DNA from: Govania unica
GTDB lineage: Bacteria; Pseudomonadota; Alphaproteobacteria; Sphingomonadales; Govanellaceae
Direction of reading: 5' to 3'
Assembly (NCBI RefSeq): GCF_027920805.1
Contig: NZ_JANWOI010000001.1
Coordinates: 1-64,000, forward strand
DNA: 64,000 nt
In this document: positions 1 to 10,343 of the stretch, in pieces
Layout of the letters: each line of letters starts with the position of its first letter
Numbering within the stretch: position 1 is the stretch's first letter
Made by a program: the position numbers and the translations under genes
Notes under the pieces: generated by a model
The model's input: the letters and a program-made list of their open reading frames with translations, nothing else
Databases searched by the model: none
Told to the model about the DNA's origin: nothing

Positions 1-99
1 CCGGGCTTACTGAACCCGAACAACGCTCAAAGGATGCAAGCTTCAAGCAAATCATATAAATGACCAGCCCGCCGCCTGCACTTCTCTTCCAATCTACAA

Positions 100-147
100 T
101 GTCAATGAGCAAATCGACTGTCGAGGCGTTCTGTGTTGACCGCCTCG
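100..147 (-). promoter_or_regulatory. rRNA-operon leader: boxB-like hairpin and boxA antitermination site
   Basis: On the minus strand a hairpin (CGAGGCG arm at 141-147, CGCCTCG arm at 122-128) is followed by TGCTCATTGACA at 111-100. That string matches the classical rRNA boxA TGCTCTTTAACA at 10 of 12 positions. Hairpin plus boxA just downstream of a strong promoter is the arrangement that loads the NusB/NusE antitermination complex on rRNA transcripts. The sequence continues to position 1 as typical stable-RNA leader with no reading frame. I infer that a 16S rRNA gene begins just beyond the left edge; it is not visible here. Confidence 0.6.
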
Positions 148-161
148 TCGTCGGTGAGCAG

Positions 162-191
162 CTTATAGACAGCCCCCCACCCGACTGTCAA
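162..191 (-). promoter_or_regulatory. Strong sigma-70 promoter of a leftward rRNA operon
   Basis: The minus strand reads TTGACA (191-186), an 18-base G-rich spacer, then TATAAG (167-162). This near-consensus pair points at the boxB/boxA leader and is the form usual for alphaproteobacterial rrn promoters. Transcription would start near 155 and run out of the left edge, away from the putative origin at 42 kb. A second TTGACA-like string lies farther upstream near 208-213, without a good -10 partner. Confidence 0.6.
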
Positions 192-215
192 GCGCTTGTC
201 ATGAAAATCTGTCAA

Positions 216-757
216 ACTTTCGAATTCCCCTGAAATCAGGGACTTTGGCGAACGGCCTTAACAGCGGATCGCAAGAGTGGATCAGACCCATTCTGTCAGA
301 ATCCGCCATTTTCAGAGGGCGGGAAGGCGATTCCCCGGCAGCTGGCAGCGATTCACCCCGGTGCAGGGCTACCTTATCTTGGCTGCGTTTCCCTGAACTT
401 ATGAAAGCCGCTCCGAAAGCCGGCCGGCACTCTCCATCAAAAGCCGCATTTTCCGCGATTTTCCGGCCCGCAGCGGTTGACAGCTATTGTCCGAATCGTC
501 ATGCTCTCTATCGGCATTTCGGGAGCATAAAGGTTTCATCAACCATTTCCGGGTCATAGTCGAAATCACTTGTCTGATCACATGCAACCGCATCCTGCCG
601 CGCATGTAGACAAACTGTTTCGATGCTGGGAATGGCTGCACGGTTTCGTGTGAAAAGGACCTTATACGTTACCGGGTGACGTGGTTTTGCCAGTTTTTGC
701 CGAACCGTCGTCGCTGTCGATCTTGAAACTGATCTTATAATATACAGGCGTAGTCGA
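216..757. other. Intergenic stretch without a supported gene
   Basis: Between the divergent rrn promoter and the M23 peptidase gene I see no convincing gene. Reading frames of 80 to 104 codons exist on both strands but have no recognisable domain, no ribosome-binding site and no plausible composition. A TATAAT hexamer at 736-741 lies only 17 bases before the peptidase start and lacks a clear -35 partner, so a very short leader for that gene is possible but unproven. Confidence 0.5.
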
Positions 758-2146
758 ATGGCGTTGCATAAGCGTGTTCAGGGGAATGAAGGGCGAAGCC
801 TCCGCGTCAAGCGGCGTTTGGCTCCTCTTGTGGCCCCGGCCGCTATTGCCCTCCTTGCCGGATTTGGTTTGTTCCTGGCAAAAGTCGGATCGGACGATTC
901 GACATCGCCGGAAGAAACTCTGGCCTTTGCACCGACCCCCGTTCTGACTGCCAATATTCCGGTTACCAATCCACAAGTTGCAGAATCACTCAGCGAAGAT
1001 GTGACCATCGGCCGCGGGGAGACCTTTATTGGGGCTCTGACCAGCGCCGGGGTCAGCCGCGAGGACGCACATAACCTTCTGGCCGCCATTCGCCCGCATT
1101 TCAATCCGCGCCAGATGCAGATCGGTCAGGCCATGACCCTGACCTTCGCCCGCGAAAAGGGATTCACCGGATCCCGCAAAGGGCGCATTGAAAGCGTCAG
1201 CTTTGATGCCGATCTCGAAAATCGTGTGGTCGCCAATCTCGATCAGAATGTCTGGAACGCCGATGTGGAGCGCACGCCGCTCAGCCGCGTTGCGCTTAGG
1301 ACCGGCGGCACCATTGATAACAGCCTGTTCCTGTCCGCCAAACGCCAGAATGTGCCGCAGACGGTGATTGCCGAGCTGATCCGCATCTTCAGCTATGACG
1401 TCGACTTCCAGCGCGACATCAAGGAAGGCGACAGCTTCGAGCTTTACTACGACCGCCATGTCTCAAAAGATGGCAAAAAAGCCCGGGATGGCAATATCCT
1501 GTTCGCCAAAATGACCTTGAGCGGCAAACCCATCACCCTCTATCGCTATCAGGAAGGCGGCGAGGATCGCGCCGACTATTTCCATGAAAATGGCAAGAGC
1601 GTGAAAAAATCCCTGCTGAAGACGCCCATCGATGGCGCCCGCCTGACCTCGGGCTTCGGCAGCCGCCGTCATCCGGTTCTGGGCTATACCAAAGTCCACA
1701 AGGGTGTCGATTTCGGCGCCGCCACCGGCACGCCCATCATGGCCGCCGGCGATGGCGTGATCGAACGCGCCGGACCGTTCAGCTCTTACGGCAATTATGT
1801 GCGTGTCCGTCACACCAACAGCTATTCGACCGCCTATGCCCATATGAGCCGTGTTGCTGCGGGCATCAGCCCCGGCACCCGCGTGCGTCAGGGTCAGGTG
1901 ATCGGTTATGTCGGGACCACCGGGCGGTCCACCGGTCCGCATCTCCATTACGAAGTGCTGGCGGCGAACACCCAGGTCAATCCGCTGTCGCTGAAGCTAC
2001 CGACGGGACGTGAACTGGGCGGTCGTCAGCTGGCCTCGTTCAAGACCTATCAGGCCTCGCTGCACACTGAAATTGCCGCCTTGCCCCTGAACAGCCAGGT
2101 CGCCATGGCCGACCTGCCCAAGGGCTCGCCAAGCGCCGGGTATTGA
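758..2146 (+). CDS. M23 family murein endopeptidase, membrane-anchored
   Basis: This 462-residue zinc metallopeptidase probably cuts peptidoglycan cross-links in the periplasm. A single N-terminal membrane segment lies at about residues 24-44. A LysM/OapA-like domain at about 75-130 follows, then a middle region, and the C-terminal M23 domain at about 295-420. Zinc and catalytic motifs are intact: HxxxD as H314 and D318, and HLH at 395-397. The layout matches MepM/NlpD-type cell-wall enzymes. It stands alone, divergent from the rrn promoter, and ends at a bidirectional terminator shared with clpB. The start has no good Shine-Dalgarno sequence, but the membrane segment begins soon after it. 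Confidence 0.9.
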   Translation: MALHKRVQGNEGRSLRVKRRLAPLVAPAAIALLAGFGLFLAKVGSDDSTSPEETLAFAPTPVLTANIPVTNPQVAESLSEDVTIGRGETFIGALTSAGVSREDAHNLLAAIRPHFNPRQMQIGQAMTLTFAREKGFTGSRKGRIESVSFDADLENRVVANLDQNVWNADVERTPLSRVALRTGGTIDNSLFLSAKRQNVPQTVIAELIRIFSYDVDFQRDIKEGDSFELYYDRHVSKDGKKARDGNILFAKMTLSGKPITLYRYQEGGEDRADYFHENGKSVKKSLLKTPIDGARLTSGFGSRRHPVLGYTKVHKGVDFGAATGTPIMAAGDGVIERAGPFSSYGNYVRVRHTNSYSTAYAHMSRVAAGISPGTRVRQGQVIGYVGTTGRSTGPHLHYEVLAANTQVNPLSLKLPTGRELGGRQLASFKTYQASLHTEIAALPLNSQVAMADLPKGSPSAGY

Positions 2147-2170
2147 TAACACTCTCTGATAACAGCATAA

Positions 2171-2199
2171 AAAACGGGCCCCAATGTGAGGCCCGTTTT
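2171..2199. terminator. Bidirectional rho-independent terminator between the M23 gene and clpB
   Basis: AAAACGGGCC (2171-2180) pairs perfectly with GGCCCGTTTT (2190-2199) across a 9-base loop. Flanking A and T runs let it work in both directions, which suits its place between convergent genes. Confidence 0.85.
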
Positions 2200-2214
2200 G
2201 CTGTTAAGGCCCCT

Positions 2215-2313
2215 CGTCATCGCGAGCCGCGTAAGCGGCGTGGCGATCCAGACCTTCCTTCGATGGAGAGCCGATGGCGGGACTGGATTGCTTCGGCTGC
2301 GCCTCGCAATGAC
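2215..2313. repeat. Family B palindromic repeat (two inverted halves)
   Basis: The left half starts CGTCATCGCGAGCCGC and ends GGCGATCCAG; the right half runs from CTGGATTGCTTCGG to CTCGCAATGAC. The halves are imperfect inverted copies of each other around a spacer of about 35 bases. The same composite recurs at 18561-18643 and, in reverse, at 33790-33876, with a lone half at 18333-18369. It lies between the terminator and the clpB stop codon. Confidence 0.8.
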
Positions 2314-2330
2314 AAGTTTGCTTTCACCAG

Positions 2331-4919
2331 CTATTCCGGCATGCCGGGCTGAATATCAAGAGCAAGATCATCGCCGTTGCGACGGACCAAAACCCTGTCA
2401 CCATCCTTGATGCCACCGTCGAGAATTTCTTCGGCGAGCAGATCCTGCACATGTTTCTGGATTGCCCGTTTTAAGGGGCGCGCGCCATAGATCGGATCAT
2501 AGCCCGCTGCGGCGAGCCAATCGCGCGCCTCCGGCTCAAGTGTCAGCAGGGTTTTGCGATCCTCAAGCCGTTTGGCCAGCCGAGCGAACTGGATATCGAC
2601 GATGGCCCCCATATGCCCCCGGCCGAGGCGATGGAACAGAATGATCTCATCCAGCCGATTGAGGAACTCCGGCCGAAAGGCTGCGCGCACCGCCTGCATG
2701 ACCGGCTCACGGACCGCATCGGCCGGTTCGTCCTCATCAAGCGAGGCCAGGATGTCGCTACCGAGATTGGATGTCAGGATAATGAGCGTGTTGCGAAAAT
2801 CCACCGTACGGCCCTGACCGTCGGTCAGGCGGCCATCGTCCAACACCTGCAACAGCACGTTGAACACATCCGGATGAGCTTTTTCCACCTCGTCGAACAA
2901 CACCACCTGATAGGGGCGGCGACGCACGGCTTCGGTCAGAACGCCGCCTTCCTCATAGCCCACATAGCCGGGCGGCGCGCCGATCAGACGCGACACCGCA
3001 TGTTTTTCCATGAATTCGGACATGTCGATCCGCACCATGGCATGCTCATCATTAAAGAGAAAACTGGCCAATGCCTTGGTCAATTCAGTCTTGCCAACGC
3101 CGGTGGGGCCGAGAAACAGGAACGAGCCAATGGGCCGATTCTCATCCTTCAGTCCGGCGCGGGCCCGGCGCACGGCTTTCGAGACGGCGACCACGGCGTC
3201 ACGCTGACCGATCACCCTGCGGCCAATCTCGTCTTCCATGCGCAACAGCTTTTCCCGTTCACCGGCCAGCATCTTGTCGACCGGAACCCCGGTCCAGCGC
3301 GAGACCACGGCGGCGATATCTTCCTCGGTCACGGCTTCGCGGAGGAGGGCGCCACCTTTTTCCGGTGCCTCCGCAAGCTTGCGCTCAAGCTCGGGAATAA
3401 CGCCATAGGCAAGCTCGCCGGCGCGGGCAAGATTGCCGCCGCGCTGGGCGCGATCCAGTTCAATGCGCGCCTGATCGAGCTGTTCCTGAAGTTTCTGCGA
3501 CGCCCCGAGCTTGTTTTTCTCCACCGTCCAGCGCGCCGTCAGGTCCGCTGACTGCTCCTCAAGATCGGCCAGTTCCTTTTCAAGCTTTTGCAGACGATCA
3601 CGCGACGCTGCGTCACTTTCCTTTTTCAGCGCCTCGCGTTCGATCTTGAGCTGGATGATCCGGCGATCCAGTTCATCAAGGTCGGTGGGTTTTGAATCGA
3701 CCTCCATGCGCAGGCGGCTTGCCGCTTCGTCCATGAGGTCGATGGCCTTGTCGGGCAGAAAGCGGTCGCTGATATAGCGGTTCGACAAAGTCGCCGCCGC
3801 CACCAAGGCGCTGTCGGTGATGCGGATGCCGTGATGCAGCTCGTATTTTTCCTTGAGCCCGCGCAGGATCGAGATCGTATCCGCAACCGTGGGTTCATTG
3901 ACGAGTACCGGCTGGAACCGGCGTTCAAGCGCCGCGTCTTTTTCCACATATTTGCGATATTCAGTGAGCGTTGTCGCCCCGATGCAATGAAGTTCGCCGC
4001 GAGCCAGCGCCGGTTTCAACAAGTTCGAGGCATCCATGGCCCCTTCGGCCTTGCCCGCGCCCACCAGGGTATGCATTTCATCGATGAACAGCACGACTTC
4101 GCCTTCGGAGGCGGTTACTTCCTGCAGAATGCCCTTCAGGCGTTCTTCAAATTCGCCGCGATATTTGGCCCCGGCGATGAGCGCCCCCATGTCGAGCGCC
4201 ATGATGCGTTTGTCACGCAAGCTTTCCGGCACGTCGTGATTGACGATCCGCAATGCCAGTCCCTCGACCACCGCCGTCTTGCCGACGCCGGGCTCGCCTA
4301 TCAGCACCGGATTGTTTTTGGTACGGCGCGACAGCACCTGGATGGTGCGACGGATTTCTTCGTCGCGGCCGATGACCGGATCGAGTTTGCCGTCACGTGC
4401 CGCCTGGGTCAGATCGCGGGCGAATTTCTTCAAGGCGTTATAGGCGTCCTCGGCCGTCGCCGTGTCGGCGGTGCGGCCTTTGCGGATATCATTGATGGCG
4501 GCGTTCAGCGCCTGCGGATTGGCCCCGGCGGTGGCGAGAATATCGGCCGAGGCCGTGCCCTTCTCAAGCGCAAGCGCGAGCAGCAAGCGTTCCGCCGTGA
4601 CATAGGAATCCCCGGCCTTTTCAGCGATTTTCTGGGCATTGTCAAAAAGCCGCGCCGTCTCGGGCGCCATATAGAGCTGCCCGGACCCGGCACCTTCGAC
4701 CTTCGGCAGCGCCTCAAGCTTGCGCTCGACCTCCTGCAATGCCCGGCGCGCGTCGCCGCCCGCCGCCTTGATCAGCCCGGCAGCCAGCCCTTCCTCGTCA
4801 TCCAGTAGGACTTTCAGCAGATGTTCCGGCGTGAAGCGCTGATGGCCGGAGCGAATGGCAAGCCCCTGGGCAGATTGGATGAAACCACGGGCGCGTTCGG
4901 TGTATTTTTCGAAATCCAT
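2331..4919 (-). CDS. clpB: ATP-dependent disaggregase ClpB (Hsp100)
   Basis: ClpB pulls polypeptides out of aggregates together with DnaK, in the cytoplasm. The 862-residue length is normal. It has the N-terminal Clp repeat domain (about 1-145), AAA module 1 with Walker A GEPGVGKT near residue 205, a coiled-coil middle domain (about 410-530), and AAA module 2 with GPTGVGKT near 605. The C-terminal D2 small domain follows. The start ATG gives the canonical N-terminus [10 protein letters not shown]. It lies downstream of the hisS-prfA-prmC-DUF4167 run, as in many Alphaproteobacteria, and has its own upstream gap with a possible heat-shock promoter. Confidence 0.97.
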   Translation of the reverse strand: MDFEKYTERARGFIQSAQGLAIRSGHQRFTPEHLLKVLLDDEEGLAAGLIKAAGGDARRALQEVERKLEALPKVEGAGSGQLYMAPETARLFDNAQKIAEKAGDSYVTAERLLLALALEKGTASADILATAGANPQALNAAINDIRKGRTADTATAEDAYNALKKFARDLTQAARDGKLDPVIGRDEEIRRTIQVLSRRTKNNPVLIGEPGVGKTAVVEGLALRIVNHDVPESLRDKRIMALDMGALIAGAKYRGEFEERLKGILQEVTASEGEVVLFIDEMHTLVGAGKAEGAMDASNLLKPALARGELHCIGATTLTEYRKYVEKDAALERRFQPVLVNEPTVADTISILRGLKEKYELHHGIRITDSALVAAATLSNRYISDRFLPDKAIDLMDEAASRLRMEVDSKPTDLDELDRRIIQLKIEREALKKESDAASRDRLQKLEKELADLEEQSADLTARWTVEKNKLGASQKLQEQLDQARIELDRAQRGGNLARAGELAYGVIPELERKLAEAPEKGGALLREAVTEEDIAAVVSRWTGVPVDKMLAGEREKLLRMEDEIGRRVIGQRDAVVAVSKAVRRARAGLKDENRPIGSFLFLGPTGVGKTELTKALASFLFNDEHAMVRIDMSEFMEKHAVSRLIGAPPGYVGYEEGGVLTEAVRRRPYQVVLFDEVEKAHPDVFNVLLQVLDDGRLTDGQGRTVDFRNTLIILTSNLGSDILASLDEDEPADAVREPVMQAVRAAFRPEFLNRLDEIILFHRLGRGHMGAIVDIQFARLAKRLEDRKTLLTLEPEARDWLAAAGYDPIYGARPLKRAIQKHVQDLLAEEILDGGIKDGDRVLVRRNGDDLALDIQPGMPE

Positions 4920-4993
4920 GCCTCAAATCCCCTTATGGTCGTGGAACGTCCATTCAACACAAAACACGGCGCCGGATCGCGGCTGCTTAAGGG

Positions 4994-5022
4994 CATATAA
5001 TGTTGCTGTTGTGCAACAAAAG
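4994..5022 (-). promoter_or_regulatory. Candidate clpB promoter
   Basis: On the minus strand CTTTTG (5022-5017), a 17-base spacer and TATATG (4999-4994) lie about 75 bases before clpB. The spacer holds a small inverted repeat (GTTGC...GCAAC). Alphaproteobacterial sigma-32 promoters start with CTTG and have a TAT-rich -10, so this is only a partial match. No CIRCE element is present. Confidence 0.3.
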
Positions 5023-5055
5023 GGGCAGCCGAAAATTTTTCCCGTAAAACAGAAA

Positions 5056-5083
5056 ACGGCCGCGCTCCTGGAAACGCGGCCGT
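5056..5083 (-). terminator. Rho-independent terminator of the DUF4167 gene
   Basis: ACGGCCGCG (5056-5064) pairs with CGCGGCCGT (5075-5083). On the minus strand the hairpin is followed by TTTTCTGTTTT, just past the stop codon at 5109. Confidence 0.75.
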
Positions 5084-5108
5084 CATCACTTAACTGAAAA
5101 ACAGAGAC

Positions 5109-6494
5109 TTAATTGGTCTCGTCCACCGGCAAGGGATTCTTGCGCGGGCGACCACGGCGACGCGGGGCCGGAGCCTCATCCGCCGCAACCTCAGGAACCT
5201 GTGCTTGAACCTGTGTTTGAACGGGCGCAACCGTTTCAATCGGCCGCTCGGTCACATCCTGGACAGGTATACTGGCCGGAACATTGGCCGGGGTTTCAAC
5301 CGGAGCGTTGCTCGAACCAGTGCCAGCCGAAGCCGGGTCATCGGCCCGGACGCGACGGCGGCGAACCACCTCAACTTGCACCGAGGACTTGAAGGCATCG
5401 TTGCGCGAAGCCGACTTGAACGGCGTGGACAAGAAACCCGGAGCCGATCCAGCGGTAAAGCTCGGGCCAGCTTCCTGACGCCGCGGTTCGTCCCGGCGGG
5501 GTTCTTCCCGGCGGGGTTCCTGGCGACGATGTTCGTCACGGCGGGGTTCGTCACGGCGGGGCTCTTCCCGACGCATCTCTTCCCGACGCGGTTGTTCTAC
5601 ACGGGGTTGCTCAACACGCGGTTGCTCCGCACGGGGGCTATCTTCCCGCCGCACTGGCTCGTCCCGACGGACTTCGTCTTTGCGCGGGCGTCCACGGCGA
5701 CGGGGCTCGGAAAGATCTCCGCCGCTGTCACTAACGATCCCACTCTCCTGCTCCTCGGCCGCCACTGGGGCCACCACTGGGGAGGCTGGCGTAAAGCGGT
5801 CGCCGGAGCGGGCCGCTTCGCGCATCACGCTTTCGCGCACGATGGCCGGTTGGCCGGCGAAAGCGCTGGAGCGCACACCGGTTTCGAGATCCGGGCTAAG
5901 GAAAGACGGCTGCGCGGCTTGCTGAGGATCGCCCTGTGGACGATCTGCCTGCGAACGATCACCCTGCGAACGATCCGGCTGCTGGCGCTCGCCAGACTGC
6001 GGATCATTGACATGGGATTGCTGGCTTGAAGCCTGACCGTCCGTTTCGGACGATCCATCGCCGTCAGTCTCATCGTCGCCATCGTCCTCGCCTTCGAACC
6101 CTTCGCGGCGCTGGACCTCGGCCTGTTCGAACGCGCCAAATTCAGAGGCGAGCCGGTAATAATGTTCGGCGAACTGTCCGTAAACCTCGGACAGCACACG
6201 ATCCGACGCCTGGGTTTCCCGAGCCGCCGTTTTATAGCGTTCATAAAGCTGGAGAACAGTCCCGCGCACACGGCCTTCCGGCCCGTTGCTTTCGATCTGC
6301 TTGCCCAGAAGATTGCTACGCTTTTGACGTCCACCGGCATTGTAATTGCCGTTTTGTCCGCCGCTTTGTCCGCCGTGGCCGCCCTGATGCCGGCTTCCGC
6401 CGCCACCCATAGGAGGACGTTGTCCACCGCCGGGGCCACCAGTTGGACCCCCGTTACGCCCGCGTTGGCGGCGCGAATTCTGACCTTTTCTCAT
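5109..6494 (-). CDS. DUF4167 domain protein, low-complexity and highly charged
   Basis: This 461-residue protein has a basic, glycine-rich N-terminus (about 1-55, R/G/Q-rich). The DUF4167 core follows (about 60-125, with SNGPEGRVRGT and a YGQFAEHYYRLA-like segment), and the rest is probably disordered. About residues 265-345 are a tandem array of RREEPRRDEP-type units. Two AT-hook-like R-R-G-R-P-R-K motifs occur, one mid-protein and one at the C-terminus. RNA or nucleic-acid binding is likely from composition, but the function is unknown to me. I prefer ATG at 6494 over TTG at 6503 because family members begin with MR and a basic stretch. The position next to prmC/prfA and clpB is a common alphaproteobacterial arrangement. 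Confidence 0.85.
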   Translation of the reverse strand: MRKGQNSRRQRGRNGGPTGGPGGGQRPPMGGGGSRHQGGHGGQSGGQNGNYNAGGRQKRSNLLGKQIESNGPEGRVRGTVLQLYERYKTAARETQASDRVLSEVYGQFAEHYYRLASEFGAFEQAEVQRREGFEGEDDGDDETDGDGSSETDGQASSQQSHVNDPQSGERQQPDRSQGDRSQADRPQGDPQQAAQPSFLSPDLETGVRSSAFAGQPAIVRESVMREAARSGDRFTPASPVVAPVAAEEQESGIVSDSGGDLSEPRRRGRPRKDEVRRDEPVRREDSPRAEQPRVEQPRVEQPRREEMRREEPRRDEPRRDEHRRQEPRREEPRRDEPRRQEAGPSFTAGSAPGFLSTPFKSASRNDAFKSSVQVEVVRRRRVRADDPASAGTGSSNAPVETPANVPASIPVQDVTERPIETVAPVQTQVQAQVPEVAADEAPAPRRRGRPRKNPLPVDETN

Positions 6495-6712
6495 ATTTAG
6501 CAAACTTCAGTAATTCCAAGCTGTCCGCACAAAACCCGGCGTCCGGGACACAGAAGCAATCGGGCTTCTGTAACGTGACAGCACCAATATTTCTATTCAT
6601 GATGGTCGTGATGGCTGCGGGCCACGGCCTCAAAGGCAGGGTGGCGCAAATCAACCGATCAGCGAAGCCTACACTAGCTTGCACCTAAGCAATTTCCAAC
6701 ATTTATTTACGG

Positions 6713-7561
6713 TTATTTGCAGGCGTCGATCACGCGGTCGCGTCCGCCGAGGTCCCGGAGCACCGCAACATGCCGAAATCCGGCCGTTTCAACAAGCTTT
6801 GACACCTCTCTGCCCTGAGTCGCGCCAATCTCGAACAACAGCTGACCGTCGTCCGCAAGAAGCCGCCCCATATCCGGCGCAAGTCTGCGGTAATCCTCAA
6901 GTCCGTCAGCGCCGCCATCAAGGGCGCCAAGGGGCTCGAACCGGGCAACCTCGGGATCAAGCGCCGGGATGTCCGCGCTCGCGATATAAGGCGGGTTCGA
7001 GATCACGAGATCGAACGGACCGCCGAGCGCCGTCGCCCAGTCGCCAACCAAAAAAGCCGCCCGTGACAGAAGCCCAAGCCGCGCCGCATTGTCGCGGGCG
7101 ACCCGCGCTGTGGCCGGATTGCGGTCCACCCCAACCCCGAAGGCATCCGGGAATTCATGCAGCAAGGCCAGCAACAAACAGCCCGTGCCGGTGCCAAGAT
7201 CAAGGATCCGGCGCGGCTTGGCGCGGGCTTTGAAATACTCAAGTGCGGCGACAATCAGGGTTTCGCTGTCGGCGCGCGGCGCAAGCGTCGCCTCGGTCAC
7301 CGCGAAGTCGAGGCTCCAGAACTCGCGACGGCCCAGAATATGCGACACCGGCTCGCGCGCCATGCGGCGGGCCACCAAAGCTTCGAACGCCAGGAACTGC
7401 GCCTCCGTCACCGGATCGCGATCATAGGCAATCAGGTCAAGCCGCGTGCGCCCAAGCACATGGCCCATCAGCAACTGGGCATCAAGCCGCGCGCCCTCCA
7501 CCCCTGCCGCCTGAAGCCGTGCCGTTGCCGCACGGATAAGGCTGCCGGTGGTCGCGCTCAT
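6713..7561 (-). CDS. prmC: Peptide chain release factor N5-glutamine methyltransferase PrmC
   Basis: PrmC methylates the glutamine of the GGQ motif in release factors 1 and 2. The 282-residue protein has the helical N-terminal domain (about 1-75) and a Rossmann methyltransferase domain. Its SAM motif is [13 protein letters not shown] and its substrate-binding motif NPPY lies within [10 protein letters not shown]. The ATG at 7561 overlaps the stop of the upstream deaminase gene as ATGA, so translation is probably coupled. A longer frame upstream would run inside the deaminase gene and has no family similarity. The substrate gene prfA lies two genes upstream. Confidence 0.95.
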   Translation of the reverse strand: MSATTGSLIRAATARLQAAGVEGARLDAQLLMGHVLGRTRLDLIAYDRDPVTEAQFLAFEALVARRMAREPVSHILGRREFWSLDFAVTEATLAPRADSETLIVAALEYFKARAKPRRILDLGTGTGCLLLALLHEFPDAFGVGVDRNPATARVARDNAARLGLLSRAAFLVGDWATALGGPFDLVISNPPYIASADIPALDPEVARFEPLGALDGGADGLEDYRRLAPDMGRLLADDGQLLFEIGATQGREVSKLVETAGFRHVAVLRDLGGRDRVIDACK

Positions 7562-7959
7562 TGCCGGGTCCAAGCGGCCATCATGGCCGCCGCCTCGCTG
7601 CTCAACAGGCGGGAGACTGCAGGGCTGCGACGCTCGACGGCCAACGCCGCCGCAGCCCCATAAACCACCCGATCGATGCCCGCCCAGCCAATGGCCGCCG
7701 CGCACATAGGGCAGGGTTCACCCGAGGCATAAATCTCGGCCCCCGAAAGATCGCCGCTCCCCGTGCGGGCACAGGCGTCGCGAATAGCCAGCAGCTCGGC
7801 ATGGGCGGTCGGATCCTTGAGGCTGCCAGCCCGGTTGCGTCCTGCGCCGATGATCTGGCCGTCGCGCACGACAACCGCGCCGAACGGGCGGTCGCCCGCG
7901 GCTTTTTCACATAAAGCGCCAAGGGCAATGGCGCGGCTCATGAAATCTTCCGCTGTCAT
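7558..7959 (-). CDS. Nucleoside deaminase, cytidine/guanine deaminase superfamily
   Basis: The 133-residue zinc enzyme has the motifs HAE (within [11 protein letters not shown]) and PCPMC (within [14 protein letters not shown]), which bind zinc and supply the proton shuttle. The [18 protein letters not shown] surroundings resemble guanine deaminase or general nucleoside deaminases more than tRNA deaminase TadA, which usually has LEPCxMCAGA. The substrate is therefore open. ATG at 7959 is chosen because GGAG sits at ideal spacing; a TTG at 7983 overlapping the prfA stop is the alternative. It sits inside the release-factor block between prfA and prmC, an insertion with no obvious functional link. 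Confidence 0.8.
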   Translation of the reverse strand: MTAEDFMSRAIALGALCEKAAGDRPFGAVVVRDGQIIGAGRNRAGSLKDPTAHAELLAIRDACARTGSGDLSGAEIYASGEPCPMCAAAIGWAGIDRVVYGAAAALAVERRSPAVSRLLSSEAAAMMAAWTRQ

Positions 7960-7979
7960 GGATCGCTCCGCCAAAAGGC

Positions 7980-9062
<1,083 letters not shown>

Positions 9063-9074
9063 GAGAGTTTACAA

Positions 9075-10319
9075 TCAGTTCAACGCCGCAAGAACAGCGG
9101 CAAGATCGGCGAGCGGCACATCGCTCTGGGTTCCGGCATCAAGGTCACGGAGGGCGACCACGCCACGCTCTAATTCATCCTCGCCAACGATGACCGCAGC
9201 GCGGGCCTTGATCTTGTCGGCGCGTTTCATGCGCTTGCCCATATTGCCTTTATAGCCGAGGTCGATCATGAGCCCGGCCTGGCGCAACTGATGGGCGAGT
9301 TTCAGAGCCTCCCGCTCGGCGCCGTCGCCAACGGGCACGAGCGCCACCGGACGCGGGGCCTCCGGCATATTTTCCACCAGCATGGCCAAACGTTCAATCC
9401 CGCTGGCCCAGCCGATGCCCGGAGTTGCAGGGCCGCCCAATTCGCCCACGAGCCCGTCATAACGCCCGCCCGCAAGCACCGTGCCCTGGGCGCCAAGCGC
9501 CGTGGTGGTGAATTCAAACGCCGTGTGGCTGTAGTAATCAAGCCCGCGCACGATACGCGGATTGACCACATGAGGCACCCCAAGCGCCCCGAGCCCATCC
9601 TGCACAGCGGCAAAAAACGCCGCCGAGGACGCATTCAGATGACCGATCAGCAACGGCGCATCGGCGACAATGCGCTTATCGCCCTCGTCCTTGGAATCGA
9701 GCACCCGGAGCGGGTTCTTGCGCATGCGTGTGCGGCTGTCTTCGCTCAGATCAGCTTCATAACGTTCCAGAAACTCCAGAAGCTTCGCCCGGTAAGCCGT
9801 GCGGCTTTCAAGATCGCCGAGCGAATTCAGCTCCAGCGTCACCTTGTCGCCAAGCCCAAGCGCGGTCAGCAGATCATGGGCCAGCGCCAGCACTTCGATA
9901 TCGGCTTGAGGTTCGCCGACGCCGAGAATTTCCACGTCGAGCTGATGAAACTGACGCAAGCGGCCTTTCTGCGGCCGTTCATGACGGAACATCGGGCCCC
10001 AGCCGAAAAACTTGCAGGGCACCTCCTGTTGCAGGCCGTTCGAAATAAAGGCGCGGGCGATCCCCGCCGTATATTCGGGCCGGAGTGTGATCGAGTCGCC
10101 GGAGCGATCCTCGAAGGTATACATCTCCTTGGTCACTACATCGGTGGTTTCACCCAGCGAGCGGCTGAACACTTCAGTGAATTCGAAAATCGGCGTGGCG
10201 ATTTCCTGATGGCCATAGCGTTCCGCGATCTTGCGGAAGGTTTCGGTGATATGGCGAAAACGGCGGGCATCATCCGGCAAAAGATCATGAGTGCCGCGCA
10301 CCGGCTGAAGTCGGGCCAC
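9075..10319 (-). CDS. hisS: Histidyl-tRNA synthetase
   Basis: This class II aminoacyl-tRNA synthetase charges tRNA-His. The 414-residue protein shows motif 1 near the N-terminus (PVRGTHDLLPDD and the EIATPIFE region), motif 2 (FRHERPQKGRLRQFHQ), histidine-specific motifs (LVAGGRYDGL-like and RGLDYYSHTAFE) and an anticodon-binding domain. I place the start at GTG 10319, because GGAGGA lies 7 bases upstream; a TTG at 10334 overlaps that ribosome site and is less likely. It follows ispG with a gap of about 24 bases. Confidence 0.95.
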   Translation of the reverse strand: MARLQPVRGTHDLLPDDARRFRHITETFRKIAERYGHQEIATPIFEFTEVFSRSLGETTDVVTKEMYTFEDRSGDSITLRPEYTAGIARAFISNGLQQEVPCKFFGWGPMFRHERPQKGRLRQFHQLDVEILGVGEPQADIEVLALAHDLLTALGLGDKVTLELNSLGDLESRTAYRAKLLEFLERYEADLSEDSRTRMRKNPLRVLDSKDEGDKRIVADAPLLIGHLNASSAAFFAAVQDGLGALGVPHVVNPRIVRGLDYYSHTAFEFTTTALGAQGTVLAGGRYDGLVGELGGPATPGIGWASGIERLAMLVENMPEAPRPVALVPVGDGAEREALKLAHQLRQAGLMIDLGYKGNMGKRMKRADKIKARAAVIVGEDELERGVVALRDLDAGTQSDVPLADLAAVLAALN

Positions 10320-10343
10320 GGGGAAATCCTCCAAAAACTGTCG

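Noticed and set aside
245-559. A 104-codon frame between the rrn promoter and the M23 gene
   Set aside because: No ribosome site, no domain, mixed composition, and competing frames exist on the other strand; insufficient support for a gene.
6550-6571. Hairpin ACAGAAGC/GCTTCTGT after prmC as a terminator
   Set aside because: The 8-bp stem is real, but no T-run follows on the minus strand, so I do not call it a rho-independent terminator.
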